This document shows positions 56,914 through 64,000 of a DNA stretch of 64,000 bases, piece by piece. Source of the stretch: Paralithodes platypus. Lineage: Eukaryota; Arthropoda; Malacostraca; Decapoda; Lithodidae. The first letter of the stretch is position 1, and each line of letters begins with the position of its first letter. The notes beneath the pieces were generated by a model. That model was not told where the DNA came from and did not search any database. It saw only the letters and a program-made list of their open reading frames with translations. The position numbers were made by a program, and so were the translations under genes. The DNA is taken from positions 32,748,728-32,812,727 of the forward strand of contig CM064580.1 in NCBI GenBank assembly GCA_032716605.1, given 5' to 3'.

Positions 56914-58788
56914 CCTTTTTCTTATACTGTCGATCTTTTCTCTCCTTTGGGCTCCTCCGACCATAAACTTATCTCTGTCACCTGTCGTATCTCTCCAGTA
57001 CGACCAACCAATCCTCCTAGCCGGCGGCGCTTGTGGTACTTTGGCGCTGCCGACTGGGAGGCTCTGCGGCAGTACTTCTATGATTTCCCATGGAATGATT
57101 TCTCCTTCCATTGGCCGGGGACCCTCGGAGAGTGCTGATAGCATTACCGAGGTAATTCTATCAGGCATGGAAGCATACATTCCATTCTCTTTCTCTCAGA
57201 CTAATGCAAAAACATCTTGGTTTACTCTCGCTTGTTCTACTGCTGTCCGCAATAAGGAGGAAGCCTTCAAACGGTACCGACGCCTTCATACTAAAGAATC
57301 TCATTCTTCCTATGTTTCTGCCCGGAATCAAGCCAAATCTGTTCTTCGACTCGCCAAACACTCTTTCACCAATAATAAATGCACTGAACTATCCAACTCC
57401 AGCTCTTCCCAAGCTTTCTGGCATCTAGCTAAAAACCTCTCCAACAATTTCTCTTCCTCGTCTTTCCCTCCCCTTTCTCACTCTGATGGCGCAACCATCA
57501 CTTCTTCCTCTGACAAAGCTGAACTCTTCGCTCAAACCTTCGCTAGAAACTCCACCTTGGATGATTCCGGTGCTATTCCTCCCTCTCAACTCCACTCTCT
57601 CCTACTTATGCCTAATATCCTAATCTCTTCTAAAGATGTATTTTCTACCCTCTCTGGGTTTAATACTAAGAAGGCATACGGTCCGGTCGGTGTTCCTCCT
57701 GTTGTATTAAAAAAACGTGCTGACTCCCTGCCTAGGCAAACTCTTTCGTCTTTGTCTCTCCACTAAAGTCTTCCCTTCTTGCTGGAAGTTTGCTCTCATT
57801 CAACCTGTCCCAAAGAAGGGTGACCACTATCAACCCTCCACCTATCGTCCAATTGCTCTCCTCTCTTGTATCTCTAAATCTTTTGAAACTATTCTTACTT
57901 CCAAATTTCTTAAGCATTTCTCTTCTCATAATCTACTCTCAGATCGCCAGTATGGCTTCCTTAAGGGTCGCTCTACAGGTGAACTTCCTTCATATTTTAC
58001 TAACTCTTGGTCATCCTCATTTCGGGACTTCGGTGAAACCTTTTCTATTGCGCTAGACGTATCGAAGGCCTTCGATAGAGTCTGGCACAAATATCTAATT
58101 TCGAAACTACCCTCCTTCGGTTACTATCCCTCCATATGTGCCTTTGTCTCTAACTTCCTTTCCGGTCGTTCCATATCTGCGGTTGTGGATGGCCATCGTT
58201 CATTTCCTCATCCTATCAACTCCAGTGTTCCTCAGGGTTCTGTTCTATCTCCAATTCAATTTCTAATTTTCATAAATGATCTTCTCAACTGTACCTCCAG
58301 TCCTATCCATTCATATGCAGACGACTCTACCTTACACTACTCAATTAGTTTTCCAGAATGCCCCAGCCAGCAGTCCCTCAAAGACAAACGTAATGAAGCC
58401 AAACAACACTTATCTTCTGATCTAACTTCCATTTCCATTTGGGGCAGAGAAAATCTTGTTACCTTTAATGCCTTCAAAACCCAATTTCTCCATCTATCTA
58501 CCCACCATGAACTCCCAGAGGACTATCACTTATACTTCAACAATACAAAGATCATCCCTTCATCTTCTCTCAGTATTCTTGGTGTCTCTTTTCCTTCTGA
58601 TCTCTCTTGGAAGGACCTTATTATCACTCTTGTTAAGGCGGCCTCTCAGAAGCTGGGTGTGCTCAACTGACTCAAGATTTTTTTACCCCTGCACAACTTC
58701 TTGCTCTGTACAGGGGCACAGTGCGTCCTTGTATTGAGTATTGTTCACATGTGTGGGGAGCATCCTCTCACACAGCACTTCTAGACAA
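56914..58788 (+). pseudogene. Family D copy B, 3' part (endonuclease end and RT)
   Basis: Continues after the BEL/Pao element with [42 protein letters not shown] near 57,870; DRQYGFLKGRSTGELPSYF; ALDVSKAFDRVWHKYLISKL near 58,050, with motif A intact unlike copy A; NSSVPQGSVLSPIQFLIFIN; HSYADDSTLHYSISF near 58,310. Frameshifts near 57,105 and 57,720 (several codons missing there). The thumb ends in a stop at 58,668 and the copy stops at CTAGACAAG (58,788) before the C-terminus, a 3' loss not typical of LINE insertion. Confidence 0.8.
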
Positions 58789-59455
58789 GCCGTTAATATT
58801 TAAGAAAGAATGGCATAAATAATTGGGATTGTCGAACGATCGCAACTATACCACGTCGTCAGAACTTGTCATTAGGTGGTACTTGCCTGAATAGTGTGGT
58901 GTTTTAGAAGCTGTCTTGAGTAAATCGTATATTTATTTAGTGCAGGTTTGAATTTTTGCCTATGTCAACTAATATATTAGCGATCTTGTATTACATCTAT
59001 TATTTGTGTGCAAATGGGTCTAGTTCAATGTCTTGTTTAAGCGAAGTTATAGAATTAGTCTTTGTATTCACGTCTGGTCCATTTTACAACTCTGCACTCT
59101 TTAGTAACCCCCTGAGCTTCAGAAAAATTTACATTAAGTTTTATTTCAGCTATCATGTTCAAGCTCCCAATGGATCGAGAACAAAGAAACAATTTATTAT
59201 CACTCTATTCAAACCCACAATAATCGCGTCTATACTGAAATGAGTTATACATGACAAGGAAGAGGAAAGTCCATACTACAATATGACACAATCATGAAAT
59301 TTGTTCAATAATAAAACAAATATTCACAGTTCTTTGGCGCTCCCCTCATCATCATTTTGTTATATGATTTGTAATTATGTTATATAATTATGAAATAAGA
59401 TTTGTTTTCACATGCTTTCCAACGATGTCATCAGAATTTGTTTATCATTAATAGT
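58789..59455. other. No recognised genes
   Basis: AT-rich sequence between LINE copy B and the I-like LINE. No element or exon recognised. Confidence 0.4.
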
Positions 59456-60169
59456 GACCCCCCTTGCCACATGACTCGTTGCTGCCGTTTGGGGGCTTCC
59501 GGGCTTGTAGGTGGAGCGGCCAAGGTTCTTGGCCGCTCTCCCTATCACCTCCAACTAATTTTGTCATGTCCTTTTCTTTCTCCTCCTTTCTAGTTTTCGT
59601 TTTTCCCTCTTCCGCTTTCTCCTGGGGCTGCCATCAGAGGCCGGTCTCCCACCCTTGAACTTTTGTGGTCCCGTCCCTCCCTTCCCTTCCGGTTGACTTC
59701 CCTGTTTGCTTCCTTCCTTTCTCTTTAACTGCTTCGGTGGTTCTAGTTTACTTAGGGCTTCGTCTTGGTGTCTCTGATCACTGCTGAGTTGGCAGAGTCC
59801 ACCTGGCGACAGGTGCTGCCGGCCAGGGCTTGCAAGGCTCGTTGCTGGAGGATAGGCACTATAGGGTTGCTTTGGGGTTTCTGACTCCCTTCTCTCTTCC
59901 CAGTGACTGTGTCAGGTGACTACGCCGGCCCCGTTCTCCGTGGGACAAAGCTGCAGGACAAATGCCCGGGTTGTACAAGGTCCCTAGCTCAAAGCCGAGA
60001 CCTGTCCCATCTCAATTGGCCGCATTCTGGGTTTCGTGGCCCTGCGGAGGTCTTCCTCCCTTTCGTTGCCAGGGGCACCTGGTAACCGCAGTATATTCTT
60101 CCATGCTATACCCCTTTTTCTCTTGCTATGGTGACGACTTATGCTTTTTTCCCTGTTCTTCCCTGTTTA

Positions 60170-62361
60170 TGGCTTCTGCTTTAGTGGTTCCGGTGAGTGA
60201 GCCCCTTGTGTCATGCAGCCTGCCACTTGGGGGTCTGTTGTCTGGCTGTCAGTCCGGTTCACCGTGGGAGCATGGTGAGTCGGGGATGGTTTTGGGTGCT
60301 CTCGACCGGCCCGCTGAAATATCCCTCGGTCGTCGCTCGTCCCTCTCGTCCATTACCGTTCCGAATCCTTCTACTACCCTTCTGTCTTCGTCACATCTTT
60401 CTCCACCCTCCACTACCCAGGATTTCATCTCCTCTCCTGTAGTTATTTCTGCATCTTCCTCTTCTTCCTCTTCTCCCTCTAGTCATGTCACCCTCGACCC
60501 TTTTCTGCCCTCCCTCCCTCGTTCTCTTTCCTCTTCTCCAGCTTCGTCCTCTTCTCGTCCTCGCTCCTCGGTCCTCCCTATGTCCTCTCTCTTTGCACCT
60601 CCTTCCTTTACTAAGTTTTTCTCCATCCCTGCTTCTGCGCCTATAGCCGGTGATGACCTCTTCCACCTGCGTCTCCTTCAACAGGTGGGAAAGGACGTCA
60701 CCTTCCACTCCCGCTATGATACCTCCCGTCTTGTTACCGTCCAAAACGAACTTCAGGCTACTGCTATGTCCTCTTTCGTCGATTGTTCTGGCACCCCCAT
60801 CCCGGCTCAAAAAGATCAACGACTCAACTCCTGTACAGGGACTGTCCTGATCCCCGCTTCCATCCGTCTCGGGGGTCGTCCATTCGCGGATTGAGCCGAC
60901 CTCGTCAAGGACATCGTTGTCGCTCAAGACCACAAGGTGGTTAGTGTGGTATGCTACACTATCCCTCCTCGCGACCTTCGCCGCCATCCCGGTAACATTG
61001 CCAAGATCTCTTTTGATGGACTTTCCCTTCCTGCCCATGTTATTGTCGGTGGTACTCGCCTCCCCGTGACTGCGTCTCTTCCCCGTCCACTCCAGTGTCG
61101 CAGCTGCTGGCGTTTCGGCCACCCGGCGAAGTTCTGCCATACAGACGCTGAGAGCCCACTCTGCCCGCGCTGTGCGCAGTCCGGACATGCCGTTGGCGAA
61201 TGTCGGTCAACGTCCCAGTTGTGCCTTAATTGCCGCGGGTCTCATTCGGCCGACTCAAGATTTGCCCCGTCCATCTGTTCGAGTCTGAAATTGCTGTCCT
61301 CAAAGCGCGACATGGCCTTACGCTCACCGCAGCCTGCCAAGAGGCTCGTCGCTTGGGCTTCACCCCTCAGTCATTTTCCAAGACTCTGTCTCCTCCCTCC
61401 TATTCTTCGCCTGCCTCTACCACGCCCCCCCCCCTTTTTCTGGTTCCTCGGTTCCTTCCACCGCCTCCGCTCCCTCCGTCCCCCCGTCCCCCCGGTCGCA
61501 CCAGTTTCGTCATCTGCCTCCCTTCCTTCTACCGGTGCTTCTCCCGGATTTTCTCCTTCCTCCTCTTCTGTCTCCTCCGTTCGTCCTTCCGTCTCTTCCT
61601 TTTCTGTCCCTTTGTCTAACACTTTCTCTGTTCTCAGTCCTTCTCCTACTTCTGCCCCTTCATCTTGCTCTCTTCCTTGTTCCTCCTCTTCTAGTCTCCC
61701 TCAACGCTCTCACCGTTCCAAGCCTCCCCCCGTTCTCCGTCATCTTCCTCTTCTAGTCGCCCCAAATCTCCTACTCGCTCTAAACTTCCCTTCTCCTCTA
61801 CCAAACGGGCTCCTGTGCTCCGTTCTTCCTCGCCCGCTTCCTCTTTTAAACGTAAGGGTGGTCTCCGTGATGTGCGGAGCTCAAGTCCCTGCGAGAAGAA
61901 GAAGAAGTCGCCTCCTTCTCCTTCTGTTTCCCTTTCTCCTCTCTCCGTCCAGTCTCCTCCTCCTCCCGTCACTGCGTCCCTAGATTTCTCCTACGAAACC
62001 CTACCTAAGATTGATGAATTTATCCGTTCTTCCCACCCACCACCTTCAACTGTTCATGCCGAAGTTCATCCTACCCCCTCTTCTCTCCCCTCTCCCGCCT
62101 TCCCCTGCCCCGTCCTCTTCCTCCACTCCCCCTTCTGGCCTTCCTCCGGGCCCTCCTCCTCTTCCTCCTCCTGACCCTCCCCCTCTTCCTTCTCCTGCCC
62201 TTACCCCCTCCTTCTCTTCCCACCCGCCGTCCGTCCTTCCTACCTCTTCCGGCCCTCCTCCTTCCTCTCCTCTTTCTCTGTTAGACCTCCCTATGCCCCC
62301 CGGTTTCCAGTCTTCCCCTTCAACGTCTTCTCCACTTCCTGCTATTATTTCCCATCGTTAG
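60170..62361 (+). pseudogene. I-like LINE ORF1 (gag-like, zinc knuckles; broken)
   Basis: Possible start MASALVVPVSEPL at 60,170, though 59,962 also gives an in-frame ATG. After a Ser/Pro-rich stretch the conserved gag-like domain reads LLQQVGKDVTFHSRYD near 60,680. A TGA at 60,892-60,894 interrupts RPFAD and ADLVKDIVV. Zinc knuckles: CRSCWRFGHPAKFC (61,096-61,137), CPRCAQSGHAVGEC (61,162-61,203), and CLNCRGSHSADS, which is frameshifted into the frame continuing CPVHLFESEIAVLKARHG. The rest is Pro/Ser-rich in a pyrimidine tract with frame changes near 61,800 and 62,170. It ends at the stop 62,359. ORF1 proteins bind the element's RNA. Confidence 0.72.
61380..62340 (+). repeat. Pyrimidine-rich tract in I-like ORF1
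   Basis: Strong C/T bias on the plus strand over nearly 1 kb, encoding Ser/Pro-rich sequence in more than one frame. The purine-rich minus strand gives artefactual Glu/Arg/Gly ORFs. Confidence 0.7.
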
Positions 62362-62482
62362 CCTCTCTTGGCTATATTTTCCACCCACGGTGTTAACTGT
62401 ATTTTGTAAATATGTTGTATATAGTGTACGTCTTTTCTTCCCTCTTGTACGCGTCTTCTTTTTAATCTTTTTTGTCTTTTTA

Positions 62483-64000
62483 ATGTCCACTTTACAATGG
62501 AACATTCGTAGTTTTGCAGCACATCGTGTTGATCTTCGTTACCTTCTCTCTAGGTTTAGCCCACTTGTTATTAGTTTACAAGAATCGCGTTTATCTAATG
62601 CCCCCTCCCCAATACATTTTTACTCCTATATAAGTTCTCCCCAATCCCTGTATGCTACTTGCCTCCTCGTACATCATGATGTCCCAGTGTCTCCGTTAAC
62701 TATCCGTACCTCTCTTAAATGCACGCTTGCCAGAGTGTTCCTTTCATGCTGGCTTACAGTAGTTTCCATATACCTTTCCCCCTCGATCACGATCGATGTT
62801 CCAGAATTAAACAGGATCCTTTCTCTATTACCTCCACCTTTCCTCCTTTTAGGGGATTTTAATTGCAGGCATTCCCTGTGGGGTGACTCTTCCGTTAATA
62901 CACGAGGTCGTTCCCTTGAGGCTCTGATTCGTACACACGATTTCTTTCTTTTAAACACTGGTTCCTCTACGCATTTTGATAGCGGCACCCGTACCTTCTC
63001 ATGTATTGACTTGTCTCTGTGTTCCCCTACACTATCCTTGGATTTTACTTGGGAGGTCTTTAATGATTACTGTGCGACTGACCACTTCCCGATTGTCCTC
63101 TCCCCTACGTCTTACTCCCCAGTGCCGCGCCCTCCCCGTTGGTGTTTCGATCGTGCCGACTGGACATCTTTCGCTGATCTCGCCGTTCCGCCTAATCCGA
63201 CCCCTGCTTTCCCGGACCCTGATGCCATGCTTACCAGGCATGTTTGTGCTCCATGCTGCCTATACTTGTATTCCACGCACCACTCGGAGTATGTCTTCTA
63301 AGTGTGTACCGTGGTGGACTGCTCAGTGCACTTCGGCTTTACGCAATAAAAGAGCCAAGTGGAAGAGTTTCCGTCGGAAAAAAGGCTCTCCATATGAGCG
63401 GGATGCGTATACTCTTTTCAAACAGGCTAATGCCGTCTTCCGTCGTACAATCCGCTCTGCATCTAGCTGGATGTCGTACTGTATGTCTACTATCAACGCA
63501 GATACACCTGTTCCGCAAGTCTGGGCTCGCGTCAGGAAGATTGCAGGGAAACATGCGCCTACGCCGGCCCCAGTACTCCATACCAACACTGGCATTGTGG
63601 GCGATCCATCTCTGGTGGCCAATATGTTGGGACAACATTTCAGTGATGTTAGCACTGGCTCCCATCTCCCGCCCTCCTTCCAGATGCATAAACGCCGTTC
63701 TGAACTTAAGCGTCTTGACTTCGCCTTATCATCTGATCAGTTTTTCAATGCCCCATTCTCCCGGGCTGAGCTTGAGTCTAGCCTGGGAGCCTGTAAGGAT
63801 ACATGTGAAGGCCCTGACGGTGTCCATTACTTGATGCTGAAGCACTTATCTCCACCTGCACTTGGCTTTCTCTTATCCATCTACAACCGTCTGTGGTCCA
63901 CAGGCTTTTTTCCGGCTGAGTGGAGACATGCCATCCTTCTCCCATTCCTTAAGCCGGGTAAGTCGGGCCATACACCAGCAGATTACCGTCCCATTGCCCT
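62483..64000 (+). pseudogene. I-like LINE ORF2, endonuclease and RT start
   Basis: ATG 62,483 gives MSTLQWNIRSFAAHRVDLRY. Endonuclease blocks: VISLQESRLSNAPSP near 62,570 (catalytic Glu); FLLLGDFNCRHSLWGDSSVN near 62,845; YCATDHFPIVLSPTS near 63,070. A frameshift near 63,235 moves to the frame reading CIPRTTRSMSSKCVPWWTAQ, open to the window end. The connector is RNKRAKWKSFRRKKGSPYER, and RT begins CEGPDGVHYLMLKHLSPPAL near 63,810 and HTPADYRPIAL at the edge. The catalytic YxDD lies outside the window. Confidence 0.8.

Larger units (their letters stand above)
59456..64000 (+). mobile_element. I-clade-like LINE (3' end off window)
   Basis: Two-ORF non-LTR element. A GC-richer leader from about 59,456 is followed by ORF1 with three CCHC-type zinc knuckles, then ORF2 with APE endonuclease and the start of RT. 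The knuckle-bearing ORF1 and the endonuclease opening LQWNIRSF fit the I/Jockey side of LINEs. The 5' boundary is inferred from the composition change; the 3' end is outside. Confidence 0.75.

Noticed and set aside
60391..61188. 265-codon minus-strand ORF rich in Arg, Gly and Glu
   Set aside because: It is the antisense shadow of the Ser/Pro-rich and zinc-knuckle ORF1 of the I-like LINE.

Overview
The window is animal nuclear DNA, most likely from an arthropod and probably a decapod crustacean. The supports are one intron-split host gene resembling juvenile-hormone-acid/farnesoic-acid methyltransferase (JHAMT), interspersed TTAGG repeats (the arthropod telomere motif), tRNA-derived SINEs, AT-rich non-coding DNA with microsatellites, and a very dense load of LINEs, LTR elements and MITEs. 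No bacterial-type operons, rRNA genes or CRISPR arrays are present.

Left part (1-19,851): a minus-strand JHAMT-like gene. Three coding exons (19,811-19,676; 15,483-15,296; 955-782) join in phase with canonical GT/AG ends and give the first ~166 residues; the rest lies beyond the left edge. Its 14.3-kb intron holds a Ty3-type LTR retrotransposon (2,952-15,038, two 193-bp LTRs, 5-bp duplication GTAAT) that landed inside a mariner-like MITE. The retrotransposon was itself hit by a piggyBac-like MITE near its 5' end, an RTE-type LINE at the end of pol, another piggyBac-like MITE, and a LINE fragment. The 4.2-kb first intron holds an isolated ORF with the residue layout of an adenain-like cysteine protease, next to a 679-bp element with long inverted ends.

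Middle part (19,852-45,970): no host gene recognised. There are two hAT-type non-autonomous elements with perfect 8-bp duplications (20,383-21,795 and 26,413-26,845). A third (30,405-31,140) sits inside the second of two near-identical CR1-like LINE copies (27.7-29.9 kb and 30.3-32.95 kb). Both copies are embedded in a cluster of 5'-truncated CR1 3' ends. A near full-length but frameshifted CR1 LINE (minus, 38.2-34.1 kb) carries an ORF1 with SGNH-esterase motifs. A degenerate minisatellite (39.8-42.5 kb) is split by a MITE and a LINE, followed by a second RTE fragment.

Right part (45,970-64,000): two head-to-tail copies of one LINE family. The second is split by a 7.56-kb BEL/Pao LTR element (49,357-56,913) with ~597-bp LTRs whose reverse transcriptase core is deleted. 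The window ends in an I-clade-like LINE (from about 59.46 kb) with a CCHC-zinc-knuckle ORF1 and an endonuclease/RT ORF2 running off the edge.

Almost every element is broken by stops, frameshifts, deletions or active-site changes. The window reads as the TE-inflated introns and 5' side of one host gene plus nested insertions whose order can be reconstructed from target-site duplications and empty paralogous sites.
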